Source: Enterococcus faecalis
Lineage (GTDB): Bacteria > Bacillota > Bacilli > Lactobacillales > Enterococcaceae
DNA: 64,000 nucleotides
Direction of reading: 5' to 3'
Assembly (NCBI RefSeq): GCF_029024925.1
Contig: NZ_CP118962.1
Location: forward strand, 2,326,001-2,390,000
The notes under the pieces are model-generated. The model was given only the letters and a program-made list of their open reading frames with translations, was not told where the DNA came from and did not search any database. The position numbers and the translations under genes are program-made. Shown here in pieces: positions 36,687-45,501 of this stretch (position 1 is the stretch's first letter; each line of letters begins with the position of its first letter).

Positions 36687-36854
36687 ATGAAAAAATTTGT
36701 ATCAGGTATGTTAGTCGGTACTGCTATCACAGTTGCTGCTTTAGCCGGTGTGGCTACAACTATTAAAAAAACAGTCATTGATCCAATTGAAGAAAAAGAA
36801 GATATGATTGAAGAAAACCGTAAAAAAGCGATGCGTAAGCGTATTGCACGTTAA
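36687..36854 (+). CDS. DUF3042 family small protein
   Basis: A 55-residue protein: a short N-terminal membrane segment (FVSGMLVGTAITVAALAGV, residues 4-22) followed by a charged helix (IEEKEDMIEENRKKAMRKRIAR). This matches the DUF3042 family of lactic acid bacteria; function unknown. Start: ATG at 36687 behind GAAGGAATG. It is a stand-alone plus-strand gene with its own spacer of about 270 bases (a CATAAT -10-like element near 36647) and strong hairpins downstream. Confidence 0.88.
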   Translation: MKKFVSGMLVGTAITVAALAGVATTIKKTVIDPIEEKEDMIEENRKKAMRKRIAR

Positions 36855-36895
36855 AAAATAGCTGTGACGTTGAGATAAAAAATCTAACGCCAAGA

Positions 36896-36993
36896 AATCA
36901 ACAGAAGCGCTTCTGGCTCTGTTGATTCTCTTAAGCATAACAAGTGGTCATCCATCAAAGCGATGGATGACCACTTGTTATGCTTTCTTTTTT
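36896..36993 (+). terminator. Double hairpin terminator after the DUF3042 gene
   Basis: A 9-base stem (36896-36904 against 36919-36927) is followed by a perfect 24-base stem (36933-36956 against 36962-36985) and TCTTTTTTT. The second is among the longest perfect stems in the window. Confidence 0.87.
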
Positions 36994-37016
36994 ACCAAAG
37001 GAGCTGACTATTTTTC

Positions 37017-38855
37017 TTAACTATTAAAAATAGTGGCAGCAATCCGATCCATATCGCGCATATTCCAAGGATCCACACCAGGACGAGCTGCAGCGGCTGT
37101 TAACCAATGAATACCTTCTGTTGGAATACCACAACTAAAAAGGCCTGTCGCCACCTGTCCATCTTTTGTCATGACTTGATTCGTGGCAGGCACAATCAAG
37201 AGTGCACCTGTTTTGACTATTTGACCATCGGCTAATGCCAGTTGATGGAGCGTAGCTAGCTTATCGGCTAACAACTGCCTCGTTAAAGGATTCAAACTTT
37301 TTTCATTATTGACTTTGGGAATGCGCGCTTCAATTAAAAAGTGACTATTATACCGATTTTCCGGAAACAAATTAGCATAAGTAATAAATTGACCCGCTTT
37401 CATTTCGACACGCATTTCTGGCCCCAGAATCGTGACTAATCCCAGTTCAACTAACGCCTGTAGCTCTTCTGTTCTTTCAACAGAAGGTCCCACTGACAAA
37501 AAGGTATACAACGGGGTAAACCAATGCCACAACCACTTTTGACTCTCGTCATTCGTTAATAATCCTTCATCCAAAACAAAGCGAATCTGATCTCTTAAAT
37601 CTTTTAAACTGTCTAAAGCAGTGGTCAAAGGACCGCTAAGATTGCCTTTCTCTGCTTCTTGAATATCCCATTTTAAATACTCTAGTAAAAACGAACGAAA
37701 ACTTTCATGAGTAGTTTTCTTTGTTTCAGGATGTTCTAACGCTTGCCAATCAAACCAATCTTGTTTTTCAAAGTGGGCTAGGCTTTCCGGCGCTCCCTTG
37801 GTTTGAATAAACAGCTGTTGAAAGGCCTCTTTAGAAAGATGCGGATATTTTTCTTCGATTAAGCAAGTGTAATACACATATTCCACTTCTTTTTTTAAAT
37901 ACCCAAAAAACTCTGCGCCTGTAACCTGTCCTTTTTTACGACATTCAGCTAAATACGTTTCGGTTAAAAAAACAGGCTGATAGGTTTCCCCGTAGCCTTT
38001 TTGATTATTCCCTCGAGGATGAGAAGGAAAACCGCGACCAGAACCAGCAATAATAATAGGCTCTCTTCCAGAAGGTTCATAACGTAAGCGGCCATTTTGA
38101 CGAGAAAAAACACCCCCGCGGCCAATCGTCAAGGCAGATAAATAGTCAAAAAATGCCAAACCTAAGCCTTTTAACACAACGGGTTGTTTTGCAGGTATAT
38201 TGGCAAGTGCCAATAAAGCATCCGCCGCATTTTTAGGAGAAGAATAAAACAAACGATGCTCCTTGGCGTAGTCCGCAAGCTCTTGTTCAACAGTCGTTAA
38301 TTCATTTTCTTGGTGACCCAAAGCTAAAATTACTTTGTCTGCCGTAAACTCAATGGATTGAGTATACACATAATAGTTATCCTCTCCTGCCCGCACAGCA
38401 GTTACTGGCTCTTTAAAAAACGTCAGCGATGTTTGTTCGTTACACCTCGTGGCTAAATACGTATAAAACCATTTTTGGTACATGCCATAAAAAGCCCTCG
38501 AGCAGTGATCATTCGGTCCAAGGCGATGACATTCTTTCAACAACTCAAGATAATTATAGGGTTGTTGCTGTTGAATGTACTGCGCAGCTTCTGTTTGGGT
38601 CCATTCATAGAGAGTGGGGCCCTTGACAATTGGTCCTTCGCCACTAAAAGATTCATCTGTAAATAAAGTGACTTGACTAATCACGGTGTTCATTAATAAA
38701 TAATTAGGTTGCTCTGCTCGCCAAATTTTCCCACCTGGACCGTATGGATCAAACAACGTGAGCTGAACATTTATTTCCGTTTTACGAGCCCATTCAATGA
38801 CTCGTTCTGCAGCTGATAAGCCTCTGGGTCCAGCACCTACAATTGCAATTTTCAT
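37017..38855 (-). CDS. FAD/NAD(P)-binding protein of unknown function
   Basis: A 612-residue flavoprotein-like protein. It has N-terminal dinucleotide-binding IAIVGAGPRGLSAAERV, then GPGGKIWRAEQPNYLLMNTV, and a GLGLAFFDYLSAL segment. This architecture is that of the FAD-NAD(P)-binding family (NAD_binding_9-like). Members are large cytosolic proteins without assigned reactions. Next gene downstream on the same strand is none; a DUF488 gene lies 13 bases upstream, so the two are probably co-transcribed. Confidence 0.8.
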   Translation of the reverse strand: MKIAIVGAGPRGLSAAERVIEWARKTEINVQLTLFDPYGPGGKIWRAEQPNYLLMNTVISQVTLFTDESFSGEGPIVKGPTLYEWTQTEAAQYIQQQQPYNYLELLKECHRLGPNDHCSRAFYGMYQKWFYTYLATRCNEQTSLTFFKEPVTAVRAGEDNYYVYTQSIEFTADKVILALGHQENELTTVEQELADYAKEHRLFYSSPKNAADALLALANIPAKQPVVLKGLGLAFFDYLSALTIGRGGVFSRQNGRLRYEPSGREPIIIAGSGRGFPSHPRGNNQKGYGETYQPVFLTETYLAECRKKGQVTGAEFFGYLKKEVEYVYYTCLIEEKYPHLSKEAFQQLFIQTKGAPESLAHFEKQDWFDWQALEHPETKKTTHESFRSFLLEYLKWDIQEAEKGNLSGPLTTALDSLKDLRDQIRFVLDEGLLTNDESQKWLWHWFTPLYTFLSVGPSVERTEELQALVELGLVTILGPEMRVEMKAGQFITYANLFPENRYNSHFLIEARIPKVNNEKSLNPLTRQLLADKLATLHQLALADGQIVKTGALLIVPATNQVMTKDGQVATGLFSCGIPTEGIHWLTAAAARPGVDPWNMRDMDRIAATIFNS

Positions 38856-38868
38856 CCAATCACCTACT

Positions 38869-39219
38869 CTATTTTTCTAATAATTCTTTTAAGACAACCG
38901 CTTGATTATGCACTGTATCTTTCGCCCCATAGACCAGCGTGACTACTGGCTGATTTTTTACAATCGTCTGTAACTGCTTAAACGCTGTGGCAGTTGGCTC
39001 ATGTTTCAATTCTTCTTGGTATTTTTGTTTAAACTCGGGATATTTATTTGCTTCATGATTAAACCATTTCCGTAGCTCTGTACTTGGGGCCACTTCTTTG
39101 AGCCATTCATCTAACTTTTCAGATTCCTTGGATTTTCCTCGTGGCCAAATACGGTCAACTAAAACACGGTAGCCATCTTGCTCTGTCGGTGCTTCATATG
39201 CTCGCTTGATTTGAATCAT
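38869..39219 (-). CDS. DUF488 family protein (YeaO-like)
   Basis: A 116-residue protein with the family pattern YRVLVDRIWPRGKSKE, WLKEVAPSTELRKWF and VTLVYGAKD. Function unknown. It is separated from the FAD/NAD(P) gene by only 13 bases, suggesting one transcript. Confidence 0.88.
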   Translation of the reverse strand: MIQIKRAYEAPTEQDGYRVLVDRIWPRGKSKESEKLDEWLKEVAPSTELRKWFNHEANKYPEFKQKYQEELKHEPTATAFKQLQTIVKNQPVVTLVYGAKDTVHNQAVVLKELLEK

Positions 39220-39299
39220 CTGCCTTCACCTCTTCTCTTTATTGTAGCTCAAAAAGTGAGGACTGACAAAAAGCAACATCTCTATTAAGCTTTCCTATA

Positions 39300-39337
39300 C
39301 AAAAAGAGTTGGTCTCAATGAAGACCAACTCTTTTTG
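39300..39337 (-). terminator. Terminator after the glcK-rhodanese unit
   Basis: A perfect 16-base stem (39300-39315 and 39322-39337) with a six-base loop, A/T-rich at its ends, just after the rhodanese stop. Confidence 0.88.
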
Positions 39338-39340
39338 TTA

Positions 39341-39739
39341 TTAACTATTTCTCTTTTTCACTTTCCCAGTCCAGCCATCATAGCCGCCTTTTAAAATATA
39401 AATATCAGTATAGCCATTTTTGCGTAATAAATTAGCTGCTCGGATACTTAAAGCTTTCTTCTGATCATAAAGATAAACAGGTTGATCCTTACGAAGAGAA
39501 CCAATTGTTGTTTTTAACATGCTGTATGGCATGCTGCGCGCCCCTAAAATATGCCCAGCATCAAATGTATCTTTCTCACGAACATCAATCACTTGTGCTT
39601 TACGCATTGTTTCTTTAAATTCTTCTTCCGTCAGCATTTTTGCTGAACGTTTCACCATAATTTTCAAATATAATTCATTGAATACCATCGCTAGTACAAT
39701 AACTAGCAAAATGCCATTGATTACCCATAAAATACTCAT
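39341..39739 (-). CDS. Membrane-anchored rhodanese-domain protein lacking the catalytic cysteine
   Basis: A 132-residue protein: one N-terminal membrane helix (residues 4-24) and a cytoplasmic rhodanese domain (VIDVREKDTFDAGHILGARSMPY). At the place of the active-site loop Cys-x(5)-R the sequence is YLYDQKKALSIRAANLL, with Asp where cysteine is expected. It is thus likely a non-catalytic rhodanese fold. It follows glcK by 15 bases, as in the YqgQ-GlcK neighbourhood of other Firmicutes. Confidence 0.87.
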   Translation of the reverse strand: MSILWVINGILLVIVLAMVFNELYLKIMVKRSAKMLTEEEFKETMRKAQVIDVREKDTFDAGHILGARSMPYSMLKTTIGSLRKDQPVYLYDQKKALSIRAANLLRKNGYTDIYILKGGYDGWTGKVKKRNS

Positions 39740-39754
39740 TCTAAAAAGCCCTCT

Positions 39755-40726
39755 CTATTTCTCTTTTGAAAATTGTAATGCTAGTGAGGCGGCACCAATG
39801 ACGCCGGCCTCATTACCTAGCTCTGCTAATTTGATTTTTGTACTATTTCGAACTTGCGGGAAGGTAAATTCTTGGAAATATTTTTCGACACGACTACGTA
39901 AAAATTCTCCTGCTGCAGAAACACCTCCACCGATAACCACGCTATCTGGATTTAACGTGTTACCTAAGTTTCCTGTGGCTAAGCCTAAATAGAAACAAAC
40001 ACGATCCACAACCATTAAAGCAAAATGATCGCCTTTTTCGGCAAATTCAAAAACGTCTTTACTCGAAACATCTTGTCCATCATCAATCGCTTGTTTCAGT
40101 TCAGAGTCACCTGCAAATTCTTCTGATAAATGACGTGCAACACGAACGACACCAGTGGCACTAGAAACAGTTTCTAAACAGCCACGTTTCCCACAGGTAC
40201 AGTCAAAGCCGTTAGGATCAACCGTCACATGCCCAACTTCACCAGCACAGCCAGCAACACCGTGGAGCAATTCTCCCGCTGCAACAATGCCTCCGCCGAC
40301 ACCTGTTCCTAAAGTAATAAAAATCACGTCGGGATTGTTTTCCCCCGCGCCCTTCCAACGCTCACCTAAAGCGGCAACATTGGCATCATTATCTAAGGCA
40401 AACGGAATTCCTAAAGCAGATTCGATTTGTTCTTTGACAGGCTGTACAGTCGTCCAGTTTAAATTATAGGCACCTACAACAGTTCCTTTTTCAATGTCGA
40501 CACTTCCTGGTGTTCCCATACCAATTCCCACAAAATCTTCTTTTTTCATATTATAAAGATCTATACGGTGACGAATACTTTCAATAATTGATGGCACAAT
40601 ATGCTTGCCATCTTCTAAAATATTCGTTTCAATACTCCATTTTTGTTGAACAACGCCATCGGTTGTTAAAATAGCAAATTTGATGGTCGTTCCACCTAAA
40701 TCAATCCCAATAATCTTCTTATCCAT
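39755..40726 (-). CDS. glcK: Glucokinase, ROK family
   Basis: A 323-residue ATP-dependent glucokinase. Phosphate-binding IGIDLGGTTIKFA, sugar-binding NDANVAALGE, TLGTGVGGGI, and the ROK zinc motif CTCGKRGCLE are visible. Its start directly abuts the yqgQ stop (TAAATG). It phosphorylates glucose entering by non-PTS routes or released from disaccharides. Confidence 0.95.
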   Translation of the reverse strand: MDKKIIGIDLGGTTIKFAILTTDGVVQQKWSIETNILEDGKHIVPSIIESIRHRIDLYNMKKEDFVGIGMGTPGSVDIEKGTVVGAYNLNWTTVQPVKEQIESALGIPFALDNDANVAALGERWKGAGENNPDVIFITLGTGVGGGIVAAGELLHGVAGCAGEVGHVTVDPNGFDCTCGKRGCLETVSSATGVVRVARHLSEEFAGDSELKQAIDDGQDVSSKDVFEFAEKGDHFALMVVDRVCFYLGLATGNLGNTLNPDSVVIGGGVSAAGEFLRSRVEKYFQEFTFPQVRNSTKIKLAELGNEAGVIGAASLALQFSKEK

Positions 40727-40945
40727 TTAGTCGATTCCTTTCTGCTTCTCTCTAGATTCTTCTATTCGATGCTCTCTTTGCAAAATATGCCGGGCCTGTA
40801 AATACGTATCTCGGTCTACCAATTGACCTTCATACAATTTTTTTAATTCAATCATCATTAACTCAATATCATAAATCCGTGCACCGACATAAATATACAT
40901 CCCAAACTGTTTAAAAAGTTGTTGTACATCATATAACGTTTCCAT
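40727..40945 (-). CDS. yqgQ: YqgQ family small protein
   Basis: A 72-residue helical protein (LYDVQQLFKQFGMYIYVGARIYDIELMMIELKKLY) of the YqgQ/DUF910 family, always found upstream of glcK in Bacilli. Function unknown; RNA binding has been suggested from structure. Its stop abuts glcK, indicating coupling. Confidence 0.9.
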   Translation of the reverse strand: METLYDVQQLFKQFGMYIYVGARIYDIELMMIELKKLYEGQLVDRDTYLQARHILQREHRIEESREKQKGID

Positions 40946-40962
40946 ACGAAAACACTTCCTTA

Positions 40963-41673
40963 TTATACAGGTAAACCGTATTTTTTAAAACCCAATAACA
41001 GACAAATTACGACAAGAAAAATAAAAATTAACGTGGCCATAATTCGCTCGTGCTTATTAAATGCTTCTTCACGATTTGGAACAGCAAAAGCCGTCGCGAC
41101 TAATAGTCCACCGATTAGACCGCCAACATGACCCATCATATCTACAGAGCTACTAAACAAGTTAAATAACAAATTAATCACAATAAACATTGAATAGCGT
41201 TGCACCATATACATAATCGCTGGATTGTCTCTAAAATGGCGTCCTAAAATAACAAATGCGCCGAACAAACCAAAAAGCGCTGTACTAGCACCCGCTGAGA
41301 CACTGTTGGGTGTCCCAAAGGCAAAACTGGCGATATTTCCAGCAATCCCACTCAATAAATAAATTCCCAAATAGCGCCAATGCCCATAAATTGCCTCAAC
41401 CTGTGCGCCGATATAATAAAGAGTAACCATATTCAAAATAATATGCATAAATCCAATGTGAAGAAACATTGGCGTGATAAACCGCCAGTATTCATGATTT
41501 TGAGCTACCAGTGGACGAACCATTGCTCCCCAATTAACTAAGTTTAAAATATTTTCTGATCCTCCAGTTAATTCCAATCCAAGGAAAACAATGATTGAAA
41601 TACCTAAAAGGGCATACGTAATGAACGGCTGATTTTTTAGCCGTTTCAATTTCATTTCTGTTTGATAATTCAT
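40963..41673 (-). CDS. Rhomboid-family intramembrane serine protease
   Basis: A 236-residue protein with about seven membrane helices. The catalytic serine is in SAGASTALFGLFG (GxSx) and the histidine in MMGHVGGLIGG; HIGFMHIILNM in an earlier helix is the conserved His/Asn region. Start: ATG at 41673 with GGAGG upstream. It corresponds to YqgP in the Bacillus yqgN-yqgP-yqgQ-glcK order. Confidence 0.93.
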   Translation of the reverse strand: MNYQTEMKLKRLKNQPFITYALLGISIIVFLGLELTGGSENILNLVNWGAMVRPLVAQNHEYWRFITPMFLHIGFMHIILNMVTLYYIGAQVEAIYGHWRYLGIYLLSGIAGNIASFAFGTPNSVSAGASTALFGLFGAFVILGRHFRDNPAIMYMVQRYSMFIVINLLFNLFSSSVDMMGHVGGLIGGLLVATAFAVPNREEAFNKHERIMATLIFIFLVVICLLLGFKKYGLPV

Positions 41674-41683
41674 TCCATTCCTC

Positions 41684-42226
41684 CTATTGTATAAATAATT
41701 GTTCGATTGGCTGATCAAACGCTTCTGGTTGCCATTGCTCATGGAGTTGTTCACTAAAAACTAAACTACATGAATGGCCCGAAAAATGTTCCAAATAACG
41801 ATCATAAAAACCACCGCCGAAGCCTATTCGATAGCCAGCACGATTGAAAACAATCCCTGGCACAATCAATAAATCAATCGCTGTAGCTGTTATTTCTGCC
41901 GCTGTTAACGGAGGTTCTTCCACGCCAAATGCACTGGTATCATAAACCGTCTCTGGAAAGACTTGATAAAAGTGCATTTTGCCTCCTTTAAATGTTCGCG
42001 GCACCGCCACTTGCTTGCTCTCTTGCATGGCCCGTTCGAAAATTGGCTGTGTTGATAATTCTAGCGGTAACGACCGAATCATTCCGATCGTTTGTGCTTG
42101 TTGCCATTGCTGACTAGCAAACAACTGTTCATAGAGACTTGATTCTTTATGTTGTTTAATTTCTGGATGTTGTTTTAGCCATTCCAGGGCAGTTAAGCCC
42201 ACTTTTCTCAACTTGTTTTTCTCCAT
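41684..42226 (-). CDS. 5-formyltetrahydrofolate cyclo-ligase
   Basis: A 180-residue enzyme that converts 5-formyl-THF to methenyl-THF with ATP. The signature IVPGIVFNRAGYRIGFGGGFYDRYL is intact. Start: ATG at 42226, with GAAGGTG close upstream; a TTG four codons earlier is less likely. It leads the rhomboid-yqgQ-glcK series. Confidence 0.94.
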   Translation of the reverse strand: MEKNKLRKVGLTALEWLKQHPEIKQHKESSLYEQLFASQQWQQAQTIGMIRSLPLELSTQPIFERAMQESKQVAVPRTFKGGKMHFYQVFPETVYDTSAFGVEEPPLTAAEITATAIDLLIVPGIVFNRAGYRIGFGGGFYDRYLEHFSGHSCSLVFSEQLHEQWQPEAFDQPIEQLFIQ

Positions 42227-42313
42227 GTACACCTTCAACCCCTTTTCTGTTAAGTTTATAGAAAGTGTTCTTAAAAAACAAGCTGATTCCCCTTTTCTCT
42301 TTGAAAAATCCCG

Positions 42314-43084
42314 TTATTTTTCTAACGTTTTTGACGCTTCTTTAAAAAAGTCAACAACCAAATCCATTGTTTCTCCTTTCACTAAATGCCGCTCACCGAT
42401 TTCCGTTATAAATTGCGTATTTCTCGCATACGTTTTCCCAGACACTAATTGTTCAAAATCAGCCATGTCTTCATAGGGAATTTTTTCATCTTCCGTTCCA
42501 TGCCAAAACAGCATCGGTCGTTCTTGTAGTCTTTCTGGCGTTTGTGATAAATCGTATTGATGCACCCAACTTAGCAACAGTGGCAAGTCTTTAGGTACAA
42601 AAATAGCAAATTCTTTCGCCCGTTGAATCACTCGCTGAATATAGCGCGCCGGATAGGGTGTTCCCATTAAGCAAGCAGCAGCTTGAATCTCAGGATGTTG
42701 GGTCATAAGAGCGCTGGTAGTAATACCGCCCATGGATACACCACCCACGCCAATCCAATTTTCTTTAATCAACCCTAATTTATGAAAATGATGGATAATT
42801 ACTGGAAATTCAATTAAATTATATTGAATGCTACTCCAAAATGTAATCGAAGGAATCGTGGAAATAGGTCCTGTTTTTCTTTCTCCATGGTTCATGGCAT
42901 CTGGTAAAATGATCCGAAACCCCTCGTGTGCTAATTTTCTTGCTTGTGTTAAAGATAATTCTTTAGCTGATTGCCAACCATGATAGTAAACAATTAAAGG
43001 TAATGCTTCGTTTCTTTGCTCTTCTGTTGTCACTTCTAATGCTGGAATTTTTGCTATGTAGCGATGTCTAATACTGATTTTCAT
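42314..43084 (-). CDS. Alpha/beta hydrolase (YitV-like esterase)
   Basis: A 256-residue hydrolase: oxyanion region YYHGWQSAKE, nucleophile elbow GVSMGG, acid region GTEDEKIPYED and a C-terminal histidine in IGERHLV. The overall pattern resembles Bacillus YitV-type esterases. Substrate unknown. It is transcribed separately or before the cyclo-ligase gene, with 87 bases between them. Confidence 0.87.
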   Translation of the reverse strand: MKISIRHRYIAKIPALEVTTEEQRNEALPLIVYYHGWQSAKELSLTQARKLAHEGFRIILPDAMNHGERKTGPISTIPSITFWSSIQYNLIEFPVIIHHFHKLGLIKENWIGVGGVSMGGITTSALMTQHPEIQAAACLMGTPYPARYIQRVIQRAKEFAIFVPKDLPLLLSWVHQYDLSQTPERLQERPMLFWHGTEDEKIPYEDMADFEQLVSGKTYARNTQFITEIGERHLVKGETMDLVVDFFKEASKTLEK

Positions 43085-43249
43085 TCATGATTCCTCCATT
43101 ATAAAATATCTTCTCTTATTTTACCGTTTTTTGATAAAACCTGCTCTTTATATGATTTATCAAAAAAACCACAAAATATGCGAATTCGCATTTTCCTATT
43201 TTATTACTTTCCGTTATAATCATTTTATTAAATACAAAGGGGTGTTTTT

Positions 43250-43825
43250 ATGGTTAAAATTGAGGAAAAAGGTAAAGTAACATTTGGACAAGCTTTTAAA
43301 GATTATTTTCGTGGATATGTTGATTTTAAAGGTCGGACCACACGTGCTGGTTATTGGTGGATGACATTGGTATTAAGCATTTTAGCACTTATTTTTTATA
43401 TTGCCATTGTCGGCAAAGCCGTGTCAGCAATTTTAGCAGCTGAATATTTTGAAACCTATGATTTTGGAAACTTATTACCGTTGATGCTTTTTGCACTTAT
43501 TTTATGGTTAGCTTTATTATTACCAACGTGGGCAATGTGTGTACGTCGTTATCGTGATGCTGGGATGACAGGTTGGGGCGTGCTTGTTTTATATCTACTT
43601 TCTATTGCCTGTAGCTATACACAAGTTTTCTCTGTTATGTCAACTTTTAAATATGACGTTCAAACAGATACTGTGATAACAGGTGGCAGTCCCGTCTTCT
43701 TATTTTTCACTCTTGTGATTAGTCTGTTTTTCTTCTTACTAACAGTCTTACCGACAGATAAACTAACAACAACTAGCCAAAATAGCGTCTTACGCTTCTT
43801 CTTCCGTTACAAAGAAGTGAAGTAA
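43250..43825 (+). CDS. DUF805 family membrane protein
   Basis: A 191-residue protein with four to five helices and the DUF805 pattern YVDFKGRTTRAGYWW at the N-terminus, then RRYRDAGMTGWG. Members are inner-membrane proteins of unknown role. Start: ATG at 43250 behind AAAGGGG. It stands alone and ends at a terminator. Confidence 0.88.
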   Translation: MVKIEEKGKVTFGQAFKDYFRGYVDFKGRTTRAGYWWMTLVLSILALIFYIAIVGKAVSAILAAEYFETYDFGNLLPLMLFALILWLALLLPTWAMCVRRYRDAGMTGWGVLVLYLLSIACSYTQVFSVMSTFKYDVQTDTVITGGSPVFLFFTLVISLFFFLLTVLPTDKLTTTSQNSVLRFFFRYKEVK

Positions 43826-43837
43826 GGAAAAGTTTTA

Positions 43838-43870
43838 AGCCTTTCTTTTAAAAGAAGGGCTTTTTTCTTA
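43838..43870 (+). terminator. Terminator after the DUF805 gene
   Basis: A hairpin built on AAGCCTTTCTTTT and AGAAGGGCTT followed by TTTTTTC on the plus strand. Confidence 0.8.
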
Positions 43871-43930
43871 TTTTAAAATCTTTATGATAAAATAAGAACT
43901 AGTCTAGCTAAAAAAATGGAAGGAGAAAAT

Positions 43931-45481
43931 ATGGCTACTTTTAAACGGATTCTGAATCTAGAAAATTATATTTTTACTTTTTTTATTTTATTTGTCTTTT
44001 ACGGCGCAATTAACTCTCCCTATTCTCTGGTAAAAATTCTTTGGGAAAAGCCTAAGCACTTGCTTGTTTTACTTCCTCTATTAATTATTCTATTGTTGAT
44101 TATTTATAAAAACAAAAAATTTCTTTACACTAAGATTCAAGCGCTCTGGCACTTAATAAAAACCCATGATCGTGTGGTTATTATTGGTAGTTTGGTCAGT
44201 TTATTTTTACTACAACTTTTACTCCTGACGCAGATTACTGTGCCGATTGGCTGGGATGTTTTTGACAACTTTCATAGTATTACCACTGAAAATAGGGATT
44301 ATTCAAAAATCGTACTTTCTTTAAACCCCAATAACGAATTTTTCTTTTTCATGATGTATTACCTGAATAAATTTTTGCGTTTCATTGATGTGACAGGGAG
44401 CTGGAGCAATACTTGGTTTAGTTGGCAAGTGGTTAATTGCTTGTTTATTAATAGCAGTTTATTTCTCTTTTATCATGCCTCTAAACGTGTCTTTAATCCA
44501 TTAACGGCCTTCGTTGCTTATAGTTTATTTTTTCTTTCTTTCGGATTGTCTCCATGGTTACTAACGCCTTATACAGATACGGCCGTCTTATTGTTCATCA
44601 ACCTAGTTTTTTTTGCATATAGCCTTTTTGACCAAGTTTCCCATCCCTTCGTAAAATATTGTTTATTACTGTTTATTGGAATTGGCCTAGCTTGGTGTTT
44701 TTTAATGAAACCTTCGTCTATTATCTTTTTTATTGCATTTAGTTGTATAAAAGTGCTGCAACTTCTTTTAGTAAATCGGAACAAACAGTCTATCGTAAAA
44801 TTAACCGTGGTTGCTCTCTTTTTACTGACTGGTTTCGCCAGCGCATATTATAGTTTTCAATTTTTTGTGGAAAAACAAACGATTACGGAAATCGATAAAG
44901 AACAAGCCAAACCTTGGACACTTTTTGTAATGATGGGTTTGACTGGAACTGGCGGTTACAATGATGCAGATACACAAGCAGTAAATCAGTTGCCTACACA
45001 AGAAGCCAAAAAAGCTTATACCATAAAAATGATTCAAGACCGTTTAAAAAATAAAGGATTCTTCGGTTATCTTCGTTTTCTGGCTCAAAAAAATCGTCAT
45101 AATACTGCCAATGGTGATTTTGACTGGGGTTGGGATGGCGGTGATTTAATCCCAGAAACGCCTTCTAAAAATCGTTGGCAAGAACACTTGCGGTCACTGT
45201 ATTATCCGCAAAATCAAAAAAGTAACTATCTACGAATTTATATGCATTTTTTCTATTTACTCACATTACTAGGTCTATTGTTCAGTATCCCTCTAAAAGA
45301 TTCAAAAAATAACTACGCGATTTTAAAATTAGCTTTCATTGGAGCTATTCTGTATTTATTGCTCTTTGAAGGCGGCCGCTCTCGCTATTTAATCCAGTTT
45401 ATGCCGTTTTGGTACTTGTTATCAGCGAGTGGTTGGCTGGGATTGAGAGAGATTCGAAGATACAAAAAAATAGTAAAATAG
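43931..45481 (+). CDS. Polytopic GT-C-like glycosyltransferase/integral membrane protein
   Basis: A 516-residue protein with about 11-12 membrane helices. An early extracellular loop with acidic residues (WDVFDNFHSITTENRDYS) and a C-terminal loop are as expected for GT-C (mannosyltransferase-like) enzymes. It resembles a streptococcal/enterococcal family of conserved integral membrane proteins. Start: ATG at 43931 with AAGGAG; the ATG at 43916 overlaps that site. A lipoprotein gene follows by 20 bases, likely in the same transcript. A role in surface glycan building is inferred. Confidence 0.65.
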   Translation: MATFKRILNLENYIFTFFILFVFYGAINSPYSLVKILWEKPKHLLVLLPLLIILLLIIYKNKKFLYTKIQALWHLIKTHDRVVIIGSLVSLFLLQLLLLTQITVPIGWDVFDNFHSITTENRDYSKIVLSLNPNNEFFFFMMYYLNKFLRFIDVTGSWSNTWFSWQVVNCLFINSSLFLFYHASKRVFNPLTAFVAYSLFFLSFGLSPWLLTPYTDTAVLLFINLVFFAYSLFDQVSHPFVKYCLLLFIGIGLAWCFLMKPSSIIFFIAFSCIKVLQLLLVNRNKQSIVKLTVVALFLLTGFASAYYSFQFFVEKQTITEIDKEQAKPWTLFVMMGLTGTGGYNDADTQAVNQLPTQEAKKAYTIKMIQDRLKNKGFFGYLRFLAQKNRHNTANGDFDWGWDGGDLIPETPSKNRWQEHLRSLYYPQNQKSNYLRIYMHFFYLLTLLGLLFSIPLKDSKNNYAILKLAFIGAILYLLLFEGGRSRYLIQFMPFWYLLSASGWLGLREIRRYKKIVK

Positions 45482-45501
45482 AAAAGAGGATTGAGTTAAA
45501 A

